Shown here in pieces: positions 33,321 through 44,691 of a stretch of DNA of 64,000 nucleotides (positions are counted from its first letter, which is position 1; every line of letters begins with the position of its first letter). Under the pieces are notes generated by a model. The model saw nothing but the letters and a program-made list of their open reading frames with translations, did no database searches and was not told the DNA's origin. This DNA comes from Selaginella moellendorffii. Taxonomy: Eukaryota; Streptophyta; Lycopodiopsida; Selaginellales; Selaginellaceae. Location: positions 150,619 to 214,618 of the forward strand of contig NW_003314329.1 of NCBI RefSeq assembly GCF_000143415.4, given 5' to 3'. The translations under genes were made by a program, and so were the position numbers.

Positions 33321-33345
33321 TTTAGGGTTAGGGTTTAGGGTTTAG
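33321..33345 (+). repeat. Interstitial plant-type telomere repeats
   Basis: About three and a half TTTAGGG units (one lacks a T). A second short run, TTTAGGGTTTAG, lies at a rearrangement junction at 40495-40506. Confidence 0.7.
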
Positions 33346-33816
33346 CAATTCAGTAGCTTGATAAACATGCAAATACAGAACTTGATGCAAAATCCTTTGA
33401 TATGTCACAATGCCCCTAGGACTATAAACACATTTCAATAGAGAGGGTCCTTTCATTTCATAACTCTTTACGTAGATCTTGGTGAAACCAGAGTTAGTGA
33501 AGTTGGTTTCTTGTGATTCCGCATCTGATTGTGATGTCCCTTTGCAGTGTCGATGGAAAGGTCAATGCACACCAAACTGTAGAATCTTGGAGCAAAATAA
33601 CGGTCGGATCTATGGCAAATGCCCCTGAAACATTGTAAGGCTCGTGTGGTCTCATGTGGTGTCCGATCGAGATGCTTCTTTGCAGGGTCATCAAGAAGGA
33701 CATTGTATACCATTCTGTAAAATCTAGTTGCAATCTAACGGTTAGATCTCCAGGAAACTCAAAACAATCTCGCGCGTGTCAGAATATTCTAGGAATATAC
33801 TCCTATGTGCTCCTGA

Positions 33817-33842
33817 AAATGGCATGCGGCCCCACGCCATTC
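33817..33842. repeat. Palindrome copy
   Basis: Core GGCATGCGGCCCCACGCC. Confidence 0.75.
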
Positions 33843-34598
33843 AAGAGATAACGCCAGATGACGCCGAGCATTTTTTGGTGCATTTTTTGGGATCAAAATT
33901 GCATGAGCCCACACGCTTGAACGTCACATCAAATCCTCTGACAATTTATTTAGCTGAACATCTGGCATTTTTGGAAATACAAGATGCTTTAGAATATCCA
34001 ATCATGCATGGTATAAATATAGCGAGGGTATTAAATGATATCCCAATCATGATCTTTCTTTTGGATTTCGCGTGCATGCAGTCCGAGGAATGATGACGTT
34101 GCGGATTTCTTTTGGATTTCACGCATGCGCGCGCCGATCCAGAAATTAATGGTGGCGCCCAAGTCCGAGGAATGATGACGTGGCGGGATTACCAACCGTC
34201 GTGACATTTCGCGCGTGTGAGGTTAGGTTTTGCATTTTGCTTCGTACTCGCGCTCGCACACTCGCGCTCCCATCGCGCTCCCACTCGCGCTCCCACTTCT
34301 CTACAGGTTTCTCGTGTGCATCGGCGTCCACTCGCGCTTGCATCACACTCGCGCTCGCATCGCGCTTGCATCACGCTCGTGTGCATCGGCGTCCACTTCA
34401 AGACACACCCAGTTTGTAACTTCGCCGCCAACTCCGCCGCCCACTCCGCCACCCACACGCAGCCCACTTGGCGTCCCGGGAGATTTCAGCGCCACTCTCC
34501 AACTGTAAGTGGCAGAGTAGCCTTGCTGCTACGATCCGCTGCACACACAGTGCACATTCGCCAGCGAGTCCGGTTGTCACGCCTCCATTCGGCTTCAA

Positions 34599-35012
34599 AT
34601 GGTAAGTCTTTTAGGCCAAGTAGAAAATGGCATGAGGCCACATGCCATTCAGTAGCAACATTGGCATGCACCGATTGGGCTCTCGAGTGCAGTCCGGTTA
34701 CAGATGGTGTGTAGCCTCACGCCATCTTAGGATGCAGCCTCAAGACATCTGATGCAGTGGTGAATGGCGTGTGGCCTCACGTTATTTCCAGCTGCTAGCT
34801 TTTCTTCTGTCAGCTCTAATTGTTGTGCATTTCTGAACAGGCGAGGAATTGCGTTCTTCTTCCAGCCACTGTCAATGTGGATGCAGAGAAGGGGGAGGAG
34901 CTCACCAGTTGGACTTTTGGGATGGAAGGCGAGGATCTGAGGCTGTACAACACAGATGGTGGGAGAAAAGAATGCATGGGGATCCTCATCCAAGTGACAG
35001 ACACTCCATGCA
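34599..35012 (+). pseudogene. Truncated first copy of the ParB-like gene start
   Basis: ATG 34599-34601 directly precedes a donor GTAAGT. Intron 34602-34840 holds three palindromes. Exon 2 starts at 34841 and breaks at 35012, where LARD-1 C sequence begins. The complete version is at 40873. Confidence 0.7.
34625..34786. repeat. Three palindrome copies in intron 1 (duplicate copy 1)
   Basis: Copies at 34625-34650, 34703-34726 and 34762-34786. Cores vary (GGCATGAGGCCACATGCC, GGTGTGTAGCCTCACGCC, GGCGTGTGGCCTCACGTT) but keep pairing or G-T wobble. Confidence 0.75.
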
Positions 35013-38000
35013 TTGGGGGTGTATTAAGTGGATGAGTTGGTGTTCTCATCACATGGACAAGTAATCCTAAGGGGCAAAGGTTGCCCCCAGAGAACAAAAT
35101 CAAGTGTCGGAATAACACTTGTGAAAATAGTCCTTTTGAGTAGGACAGGAATGCAAGAAGTGTATTCCAGTGAGCTAGTGCCTCACAAGTAGGACCTTAC
35201 TGGTCTGTGGATTAACCAAGTCCAAAACTGCTGGATGACTCAAGTAGAGTCAACAGATGGTCCTAAAAGGACTGATGGAAGCATTTGGACTGAGGTGTGT
35301 TATACCCCACAAAGGATGGGGGGGGATTATAGGATCCAAGGATGAGAACAGAGGGTATCTCATCGATGGCAAAATATGCCATGCTAAAGTTATGGGAAAG
35401 GTGTTCCCAGAAGAAAACAAAACTTTGACATAAAGTTGTGTGTGACCTCTATGGTGCAGTGCTAACGGATGGTTGGCATGAGAAAGAGCGGTGTTGGTCT
35501 TGCCAAAGACTTAGACACGAAGGGGAAATGTCATAGAGGTAGGCTCGTGGAGCCAATGGTGTGGAGACACCAAATGTGCCAAGGTGTAATACCTTGAGGC
35601 TATGTTGGTGGGTTCATGAGAACCCCTTGCCAAAGGAATCCCAATGGAAATGGGAATAGCATAGCCTAAGCTGTAGAGCATGCAGTTGGAGTGTGGTGAC
35701 CCAGATAATGATGGAGGTGTGAAAGCACCAAGCAATGAGTTGTAGGACTTGACAACTATGAGGCAACTAAGCAAGAGGTGCAAAATAACTGGTTAAACGG
35801 GTAGAAGGTAGCTACCCAAGACTTCTTAATAGCATAAGGAAGTTGGATATACCCTTACGGGGGATAAGGTGCTTGTGTTGCGATATAGTAAGTCAATGTC
35901 ATAAAAGGAAATACTCATTGTCAAGAAAGCCATAATTGGGACACCCAAACACTCTAGAACACCAGAAGGTGGTGTTTGATGTCGCGAGGGCAATGGATAA
36001 AGCCAAGGGACTAAGTCCCTGGCGAATGATGGATAGAAAGTGCTATCCAAATATCCAAGGTTGCGGAGACAGGAGAGGACTTTCTACCCGAGTTGGACAA
36101 AGCCAAAAATGGAATTTTGGCAAGGCTAGTGATGGGCATTTAAAGGCCCATAAGCAACAATGTAATCCCAGTGTGTGGGATTATAAGGTGAGCATACCCG
36201 GATTGAGGAACCACTCCCTAGGCTATTGGGTAGGTTCATCCCTAAGAATACTTGCTAAAGCATGATAGAAAGTGCAAAGCTATCCTCCTGGTCTGGAGGA
36301 GAATGACCAAAGGAAAGGTGTGAAGCCAAAAAGCAAGAAGTAAGGGTATAGAACCGAACCGTAGGAATCAAAGGGCATAACCAAGGTTGGTTATGCCAGC
36401 TGGGAGTGGAGAATCAAGTGGGGGCTCGAGGGTGTTGCCGCTAGCAACCGTGATGCCATGGAGAGTCTAAAATATGGAATGGTCCATATTAGACTATATG
36501 GCAACTATAAAGCTTGCGAAAGGGGAGGCCTTAGCAAGCTGAGGGACAGAGTTCCTTCAAGGTTCCCAAAGACGATTCTAGGTAGCGTAGTACCTAAAAA
36601 GGCCAAGTGTAAATGGTTCATGGAGCGCGCGAAATCAGAGTGGCGTAGCAGAAGCGTGGTCTTGAAGCTTGCCATGAGGCAAGGTTATCAAGGTTAGGGA
36701 AGTAGTTCCCGAGTGTTCAAAGAGAGGGCTTTGAACGAAAGTCGATGGTCAAGGACTTTCACGCTTATGCAGGAACCATGTTACAATGGTCGGAGGACTT
36801 GCCAAGTGAGATTGGCACGTCGGGGGAACAAAGACCCTAGTTGAAGGTGATAACTTCAAAAAGGGTGGGCCATGGGGCCGAGCATGGAGGAGTCCATGCA
36901 TGATCACAGACATGTCAAGTGAGAGGACTTGGCAGTGTGGAGGAACTAGGTTCCTAAGCTGTGATCTGTAGCGCGCTTTAAAAATAGGTTGGTGCACCGG
37001 CGTGGGGAGTCACGCCAGGCATCTAGTGTGATGCCGTCCGTAGATGCATATACGGAGGTTGGGTTCGAGTCCCGACCCTCTAGTGCTTGGGTTCGAGTCC
37101 CAAATCACTAGGGCGTGGTGATGGTTTGGAATATGAGGACACTCATATTTCGGTGGTCATGGACTCTCAGTGGGGAGACTGGTTTGGGCACACCGCCAAG
37201 CGAGGGATGCCTCGGAGTCGTGATGCACGATTAGATTGCTTAGTGTGAAAGCTCGGCATATCTAACTTGAACGCTTTGGTGCAAGTGGCACCAAGGTCGT
37301 GGTGAGTGAGATGGGGACACCTAATCTCAGTTGCTATGAACCCTTGGCCGTAAGGGCTAGCTTGGGTGCACCGCCAAGTGTGGGGGATGCCCCCGGGGTT
37401 ATAGTCAACAACTTGGAGGTCTAGAAAACCAAGTACCTCTTGGCAACTCTGTTAAGGTGCCAAAGTGAGATCACTAGGTGATCTTATGGCCAGATAAGGA
37501 CAAGGTCCTTGGTTGGCTAAGGAATGAAGTTCCTGGTTCAAAATGTTGAAATTGAACTGTTTAAGGTGGTGTGGCTTGGTCGTGATGACCAAGTGGGAAG
37601 AGCACCTAAGGGAAATAAACTATGTCCGTCCGATGGCATAGTGAGTCCGAGGAAAGTAGTCTCTATAAAAGACCCATGGGAGGGTCACGAAGTTGGGCCA
37701 TGGATAGAGCCCATAGCAGAATATGCTAAAGAGACATACTAGGGGTGAACATCCTCCGGACTTGGCAAAGAAGAGTCTTTGCTATGGAACCGAATGGATA
37801 CCTCAAAAATGGAGGTAGCGATCCGATGTTGCTGGGTGCAACAATCAAGGATAGGAGCAAAGGACTAGTGGCCAAAGTTTGGGCCATGGAATTTAATGGA
37901 AGGGATCCAAATGGCAAAGTTAGCCAAAGAACACTAATGTGTTCGATGCTAACAGCTTGTGGGAAAGGAAGCGGACTTTCAAGGACGGATTCCTAAGTGC

Positions 38001-38234
38001 TCCAATTTGGCGAAGTAAAGGCTCCAAGTGAGGGAGCGGTAAGGTAGCCAAATGATAGGGCCATGGACAGCCCTAGCACAAAGTATGATAAATGGAACTT
38101 AGTGCCCAAGGTGGCACGAAATAGAAGAGAGGATGATGGTGCCCTCAAGTAATGAACTTCCTAGGATAGGGAAGTGGAGTTGCACAATCTGTGCAATGCA
38201 AGGTGTTGGAGACACCTAGAAAATTGACTTCCAA
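35013..38234 (+). mobile_element. LARD-1 copy C, internal fragment
   Basis: Plus-sense internal region homologous to 13923-17989, lacking both its own LTRs, the primer-binding site side (~370 bp) and the polypurine side (~350 bp). It starts TTGGGGGTGTATTAAG, fused to exon 2, and ends in the patchwork at 38235. Confidence 0.8.
37059..37111 (+). repeat. Paired T-arm-like hairpins (LARD-1 C)
   Basis: Sense copy of the structure at 15390-15442: TTGGGTTCGAGTCCCGA, then CTAGTGC, TTGGGTTCGAGTCCCAA and CACTAG forming a longer stem. Confidence 0.55.
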
Positions 38235-38429
38235 AACTTCACCGCCAACTCCGCCGCCCACTCCGCCACCCATACGCAGCCCACTTGGCGTCCCGGGAGA
38301 TTTCAGCGCCACTCTCCAACGCAGTGTCGATGGAAAGGTCAATGCACACCAAACTGTAGAATCTTGGAGCAAAATAACGGTCGGATCTATGGCAAATGCC
38401 CCTGAAACATTGCAACTCCAATATCATCC
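38235..38429 (+). repeat. Patchwork of copied local segments, left part
   Basis: 38235-38320 copies 34418-34503 (86 bp); 38321-38412 copies 33544-33635 (92 bp); 38413-38429 begins a copy of 31608-31823. All are on the same strand, in reverse order relative to the sources. The last five bases CATCC are the solo-LTR target. Confidence 0.8.
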
Positions 38430-40290
38430 TGTGAGACACAAAATCCCTAGGCCCCAAAGTGGAGCCGGAAGGGCGCCACATGGTAGTGGCCGAAGCGAGA
38501 GCCAAACGAGCGTAACACGTTTGGACCAAAAGCTCCGACTTGAAAAGTCAAGAGCGGGAGTGGAACTCCCAATGAAGTGCTCGAGGAACGAGCACGAAGC
38601 GAGCAAAAGGCGAAGCTCCAAAAAGGGACCCAAAAGGACCAACACATGACACGTGGGAGTGTCCGAAATGGACTCGAGTTGGAGTCCAAAGTGGAGTCCG
38701 AGATGGACTCGAGTTGGAGTCCGAAGTGGAGTCCGAGATGGACTCGAGTGGGAGTCCGAAGTGGAGTCCGAGATGGACCCGAGTTGGAGTCCGAAGTGGA
38801 GTCCGAGGTGGACCCGAGATGGACCCGAGTTGGAGTCCGAAGTGGAGTCCGAGATGGAGTCCGAGATGGAGTCCGAGATGGAGTCCGAGGTGGACCCGAG
38901 ATGGACCCGAGTTGGAGTCCGAAGTGGAGTCCGAGATGGACCCGAGATGGAGTCCGAGATGGAGTCCGAGATGGAGTCCGAGGTGGACCCGAGATGGACC
39001 CGAAATGGAGTCCGAGATGGAGTCCGAGATGGACCCGAGATGGAGTCCGAGATGGAGTCCGAGATGGACCCGAGATGGACCCGAGATGGAGTCGGAGATG
39101 GAGTCCGAGATGGAGTCTGAAGTCGAGACCGAGACCGGGACCGAGACCAGGACCGAGACCGAGACCGAGACCGAGATCGGGACCGAGACCGAGACTGAGG
39201 CCGAGGCCGAGACCGAGCCCGAGCCCGAGTCCGAGTCCGAATCCGAGTCCGAGTCCGAGTCCGAGTCCGAGTCCGAGTCCGAGTCCGGAGCCTGAGAGGG
39301 TGAAAGCCCAAAGCGTTCGTCTCCCAGACCCTGGGGGGTTTGGTGAGCCCCAAAAGTATAGTAGGGGGAGGACTGCAGTGGAGCCAGTTTGGCCAGGAAA
39401 GGCCAGTTTGGCCCAGGAAGGCCAGACCCAGTGTTGGGTGATGAGCTGCCCACTGGGAAGTCCAAGACTAGAGTGAACACAGACCGACAAGCGGGGTAGC
39501 TTGGTGATGTGTTCAAGAGCCGGCTCTAGTTCCCCCGGGAGATCGACTGGCCGATGCTCCCAGTCCAAGTGTGGGTGGCACTACCTACTTGGATACCGGG
39601 TGTGGCTCAACGGAACCCGCTCTAAGCCCATGGCTAGAGCACCCAAGGGCAGAAGGCGAGGAGAGTACCTAGGTGGCTCGCGTAAGGCCACGGTGTTCCG
39701 AAATGTTGTCCCAAAGGCCCAGACTGTGGAAAGGAAGAGGAGCAGTCCTCTGGGGTAGTGACCAAGGACACAGTCGTGTGGTGAGGAAGTCCCAGAGGAC
39801 CGTGGGACTTAGTGGTCGGGCCTGTGGGTCTCGGTCCAGTGGCAGTGTTGGCAAACATGGCCAGGGGCAGAAAGGGACTTAGTGGGGACTGACAGAGGGA
39901 TATTGGGGAAGGCTATCCCCCTTGTCAGTGGGCATCCTAAGGATGCTAAGGAGTGGATCTGAGATGACCACTCACGGATGGTTTGCCTAGTCTTGGGGAG
40001 CCAAGACTGTGATGCAAGTGGTATTGGACTACCAGTGTGGCAAAGGTGATTGGGCATGGCCTTAGCGTAACGGGCTGCTATGTCGGTGGTACCTTTGAGT
40101 GTCGGTCATGGGATCGGACACGTGGAGCACTTGGACCAAGTGCAAATGTTGAGTGGCATGGATGCCATTCTCGGGGCTAGCAAGTCCCAAGTCCTGGATT
40201 GGACTTATGGAGGTTGTGAATGAGACTCCTCCAAGTGGTCGGAGGTGTGGTTATGTGACTAAAGTAGAATGGAAAATTTAGTCGCTTACA
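38430..40290 (+). mobile_element. LARD-1 solo LTR
   Basis: TGTGAGACAC...GTCGCTTACA, 1861 bp, plus sense, with target duplication CATCC (38425-38429 and 40291-40295). The sequence on both sides is one copied fragment of 31608-31823, so it inserted after the patchwork formed. It holds a GAGTCC array (38670-39290) and the shared core (39297-39370). Confidence 0.9.
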
Positions 40291-40295
40291 CATCC

Positions 40296-40505
40296 CAGCC
40301 CAATTCTTGATTAGCAACCGCATCTCTTGGATCGACAACTGTGGCTAAGCCCTCAGCTACCACCTCCCCCTCGGGGTTGTTTAGAAACACCTTTGCCTGA
40401 ATCCATGTAGCACGGTTCTTAAGATCCACGGAGGGAACATGCGTCGCACTTGCGCTGTCCCCAACATCTGCTTTCTTCTGCAGATTTTTCAAGGTTTAGG
40501 GTTTA
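40296..40505 (+). repeat. Patchwork, right part, with telomere-like join
   Basis: Up to 40494 it completes the copy of 31608-31823 (part of the transposase-like gene, here non-functional). TTTAGGGTTTAG then joins it to duplication copy 2. Confidence 0.8.
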
Positions 40506-41286
40506 GCATTTTGCTTCGTACTCGCGCTCGCACACTCGCGCTCGCATCGCGCTCCCACTTGCGCTCCCACTTCTCTACAGGTTTCTCGTGTGCATCGGCG
40601 TCCACTCGCGCTTGCATCACACTCGCGCTCGCATCGCGCTTGCATCACTCTCGTGTGCATCGGCGTCCACTTCAAGACACACCCAGTTTGTAACTTCGCC
40701 GCCAACTCCGCCGCCCACTCCGCCACCCACACGCAGCCCACTTGGCGTCCCGGGAGATTTCAGCGCCACTCTCCAACTGTAAGTGGCAGAGTAGCCTTGC
40801 TGCTACGATCCGCTGCACACACAGTGCACATTCGCCAGCGAGTCCGGTTGTCACGCCTCCATTCGGCTTCAAATGGTAAGTCTTTTAGGCCAAGTAGAAA
40901 ATGGCATGAGGCCACATGCCATTCAGTAGCAACATTGGCATGCACCGATTGGGCTCTCGAGTGCAGTCCGGTTACAGATGGTGTGTAGCCTCACGCCATC
41001 TTAGGATGCAGCCTCAAGACATCTGATGCAGTGGTGAATGGCGTGTGGCCTCACGTTATTTCCAGCTGCTAGCTTTTCTTCTGTCAGCTCTAATTGTTGT
41101 GCATTTCTGAACAGGCGAGGAATTGCGTTCTTCTTCCAGCCACTGTCAATGTGGATGCAGAGAAGGGGGAGGAGCTCACCAGTTGGACTTTTGGGATGGA
41201 AGGCAAGGATCTGAGGCTGTACAACACAGATGGTGGGAGAAAAGAATGCATGGGGATCCTCATCCAAGTGATAGACACTCCATGCA
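40506..41286 (+). repeat. 781-bp duplication, copy 2
   Basis: Same length and nearly the same sequence as 34232-35012. Here the reading continues into the complete gene. Confidence 0.85.
40899..41060. repeat. Three palindrome copies in intron 1 (duplicate copy 2)
   Basis: Copies at 40899-40924, 40977-41000 and 41036-41060, in the 239-nt intron 40876-41114. Confidence 0.75.
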
Positions 41287-42290
41287 GTTCCATGGAAGAA
41301 TATGGACTGGCACTTGTGGTAGAGACAGCGTCTGCCTTCAAGATCCACCTTGCACATCCTAGCGGCTTCCCGGAGGGGGGCAGCGGCTATGAGGAATTCC
41401 TAGAGGGAGCTAGGGAGAGGTTGTCCTGGAGGCCCACAATTTCAAAGACGCTGCGGGTCTATGAAGATCACATGGAATCCACGGACCTCACCTACGGCGA
41501 TGTTCAAAAACTATATTCCAACATTGAGCCGTTGAGAGTGCCTCCAGTTCGCGAAGCGAAGGGGAAGGGGGTCGATCTGGAAACTACCCCGAAGCAGAAA
41601 AGGGTGGTCAAGCTCAAGCCGACGTCCGAATCTCCTCCAAAAAAGAAGCTACTCGGTGATGCCATTGCCTCGGGTTCGAACACTACACCCACCAAAAAGA
41701 AGAGCCGCAAAGAGCAGAAAGAGCAAGAAGAGGCAGCAAAAATCGTCACAGATAATAGTACTTGTTACTATTCCAACAAAGTATATACAATCGACGTGAT
41801 CCGTATCGACATCCAAAGCAAATACAACCACAGGCTAGTATCTTATGAGTGGGTGGAGAAACTGAAGCAGAAGATGCTGGCAAGTCCAGTAACACCCGAC
41901 ATCGCAGACGTGATCCCCTACTACCGAACAATGAAGGGCGAGACGAGGTTTCCAGACTTGATCAATAGGAAGGTGTTGGACAATCAGAACATCCGGTTCT
42001 ATGCCGTCTCCGGGCAGCATTCTAGCTTGGCAATGCAAGAGATAGTTGTGGATATTATGGTGGGCGAGGAGGTGAAGAAAGTCTTCAAGACAAGAGTTGT
42101 CCGCCTGATAAAAGGCAACTTGCCCCTCCGATCTATCATATACATCTCCCACGCGCAGAATGTCAAGCAAGAAACGTGCTACAAATCGGGTCTGCACGAG
42201 ACATTGGCACGAACACGGAAGCTCTGGGTTCAACTGAAGAAGCCACAAAAACCAGGACAAGGACGTGCACTAGTAACTAGCGCCTGGCAG

Positions 42291-42344
42291 GTAAGCCTCG
42301 TTGCATGTGGCATAGCATGTGGCCTCACGCCATTTCCATTGTAG
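42291..42344 (+). other. Intron 2 (54 nt) built around a palindrome
   Basis: GTAAGCCTC...CCATTGTAG, phase 0. The palindrome core AGCATGTGGCCTCACGCC (42312-42335) ends 9 nt before the acceptor. Splicing joins two frames that are otherwise separate. Confidence 0.7.
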
Positions 42345-43805
42345 GAATTCTCGAGTCCTCTCTCAAAAACACTGGGGGTCAATGACACACTCAGCATCCA
42401 TAACATTCTACTCGCGACAAAAGTTATTTTTGACAAAGGGGTAGATGTGCTGAGGAGGTACCATGACGGGGAGTTGCCAAACTCAATGGGTGTGGAGGAC
42501 GGCCGGAAGCCCAATGATTTGAAGCTCAACGCCTTGCGTTTTTCGCAATCTCTAGACGACGACGACCTTCTGACAGTGGCTAATGCTCTTCTACGTGGTG
42601 AGGTTGTCTTCAACAAGACCAAAATGACTCCCGGCCATATTGTGACATACGAGGACTTGTGCACGACTCTGAGAGCTCGTGCGCTATTGAAGGATTGGAT
42701 CTTCAAGCAAGTGGCCGTGGAGAGGGTGAGCATCGACACCACGCAAGAGATGATGGAAGTGCTGGAGTTGTCAAATGAAGACATCGACGAGTACGTGAAG
42801 GGGGCCCCCAAGTTCATCGATCTGCTGTGGGATGCCACGAAAAGTAAAGCTGAGAAGTTGGATCAGTATCCAAATTTCATTAAGATTGATGTCGACCGCC
42901 GGCTTCAGAAACAGCTCGACCCCGCAGCAGAGGCCTATCGAGAACCTTACCGGGTATACTTGAATTCGGATGAGGATCAAAGGTGGAGGAGCATCGTTTC
43001 CCGCTGAGATGAGCAGGTCAAGAACATCTTTTGTGTGATGGACTTCACAAACGAGGAGATCACTCATGCAGACGAAGTCAGCTCCATCATTGACTTGATG
43101 GTGGGACTTGCAGAGGTGGAATCTTGAGTCCACTATATGATCTACGACTCCGAATCCTATCACAAGTTCTGAAAGGCCTTGAACGAGGTGAAGGCTCGGT
43201 TGAAAGGCAAGGAGATGCGGGAGATCCATGGGATAATGGCTAAGAAGAAGATACCGACGAATGTCCACATCTTCACACTCGCCCTTGTTATTGGTCCTGC
43301 AACAGAGTGGGACTGGAGTGACTTCCCAGCTTCGTTCGACAAGGCCAATCGAATTGATCTGAGGGAGGTCAATTTACCCGTGCCTGAGGAACTGAAGACG
43401 GCTATGGAGCTTTCCAATCCAAAGAAAGCTCCAGGTACAGCATGGGAAATGCTCAGCTGGGTCTTCAACGCAATAGCGGGTGGGTCACCTGCTTCCGACT
43501 CCAAGGGCAAATGCGTTGTCGAGTACAACTGCGGCGGACTATTCTTTCGAGCCGCACTACTCAAGGGTGTCCCGTGTGTTGCTGTGACAAACTCCATTGA
43601 AGAGGTGACTTCAATGGAGCATATAATTACAGTTGCCAAAGAAAAACAGTATCTTCTCTGCGAACCTGGTGAGTACACACTTTAAGTTTAAATGTTATCT
43701 CACAAGCTCTGTATGCAGGAGCGTGGCCACCCCCAGATGCTGAAACGGCGTTAACAGCTACTGTTGAAGATACCCATGTTGGGCCGAGCTCACAACCTGC
43801 ACAAG

Positions 43806-43861
43806 GTAAGGTCACGTGAGGCCTCACGCCATTTTGATTATAGATCGTTGTGAATATTCAG
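43806..43861 (+). other. Intron 4 (38 or 56 nt) with palindrome
   Basis: Donor CAAG|GTAAGG; acceptor either ATTATAG (43843) or ATATTCAG (43861), both in the same frame. Palindrome GTGAGGCCTCACGCC at 43811-43835. Confidence 0.6.
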
Positions 43862-43933
43862 ACACGAGGACTGAAAAGCGCACTGGTGGCGCGTCGAAGA
43901 AGGACAAATAGACAAGCAATAGGAAAAAAGGAG

Positions 43934-43982
43934 GTACAAATTATATTTGCAATGGCGTGTGGTCTCATGCCATTCCTTGCAG
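43934..43982 (+). other. Intron 5 (49 nt) with palindrome
   Basis: G|GTACAAATT...CCTTGCAG, phase 1. Core GGCGTGTGGTCTCATGCC (43953-43970) ends 12 nt before the exon. Confidence 0.7.
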
Positions 43983-44126
43983 GAGACACTTCTTCAAAGG
44001 CAAAACAGGCAAGCACCAGCCAAGCTCAAACTGACAGTGGTCATAAAAAGCGAAAGCACGTTGGACAGTCGTCGAGATCAGAGGCGTTTGATTCAAAAAG
44101 GAAGAAGGGCAACGAAAAGATGATAG

Positions 44127-44173
44127 GTAATGCCTCGCGGTTATGACGTGTGTGCTCATGCCATTCATTGCAG
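44127..44173 (+). other. Intron 6 (47 nt) with degenerate palindrome
   Basis: G|GTAATGCC...CATTGCAG, phase 1. Contains GACGTGTGTGCTCATGCCAT, a decayed copy with the right arm intact. Confidence 0.65.
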
Positions 44174-44691
44174 ATCAAGGGTTGAGTGAAAGCAGGTAGT
44201 CACCACATCCTGACTCAGATTCCTATGGCGGACTCCCCTTCCCCAATCTCAATGGAGAGGTACAATGGATGAGGGATGCTTTTCAAGTCAGGGCCACATT
44301 TTTCTCATCTCGTCGTCTTCGAAGGGTGCAAGAACGTGCAGAAACCATGTTAAGACAGTCGGGTGAGGATACGGTCCTAGGTCACGCACTAAAACAGGCT
44401 ATGGATGTCTTGTATTTTGAGATGGAGACTCGGCCAGATGATTTTCCCAAGATGGTCCTGGAAGAACAAGCCATCCAGCCTGAGCAGCCTATGGAAGAAA
44501 TGCAGGAGGGGGATGAGGAGCTAGAGAAAGATAATGAGCAAGAAGAGCAGAAGGACGAAAAGGAGGACAAAGAAGAGGAGGACGAAGAAGAGGAGGACGA
44601 AGAGGACTTGGATGGTCCTCACAATGGTGACGATCACAATAACGACGACGACGATGATGACGACGATGGCCAGCCTGAGGTGGCCAAAGAG

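Larger units (their letters stand above)
32035..34231. other. Intergenic region between the two divergent genes
   Basis: No coherent coding sequence. It contains palindromes (32107, 32175, 32275, 33817 and degenerate ones at 32962 and 33896), a short CCGCTCGCAACACCGCAACT tandem repeat near 32385-32470, plant-type telomere repeats, and a diverged ~95-bp duplication (33532-33635 and 33665-33755). It must hold the divergent promoters. Confidence 0.5.
34232..35012 (+). repeat. 781-bp duplication, copy 1
   Basis: Nearly identical to 40506-41286 and equal in length. It covers a GC-rich CTCGCGCT repeat tract, exon 1, intron 1 and the start of exon 2 of the ParB-like gene. Confidence 0.85.

Noticed and set aside
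34247-34420. Coding exon in the CTCGCGCT-rich tract
   Set aside because: Frames are made by short repeats (CTCGCGCT, GTGCATCGGCGTCCACT); no conserved protein. More likely promoter or 5' leader sequence.
37059-37111. Possible true tRNA gene at GGTTCGAGTCC
   Set aside because: Only T-arm-like hairpins are present. No A box, D-arm or anticodon arm at proper spacing.
43005-43172. Selenocysteine or stop readthrough for the three in-frame TGA codons
   Set aside because: TAG stops also occur further on, no SECIS-like element was seen, and decay by transitions explains all of them.
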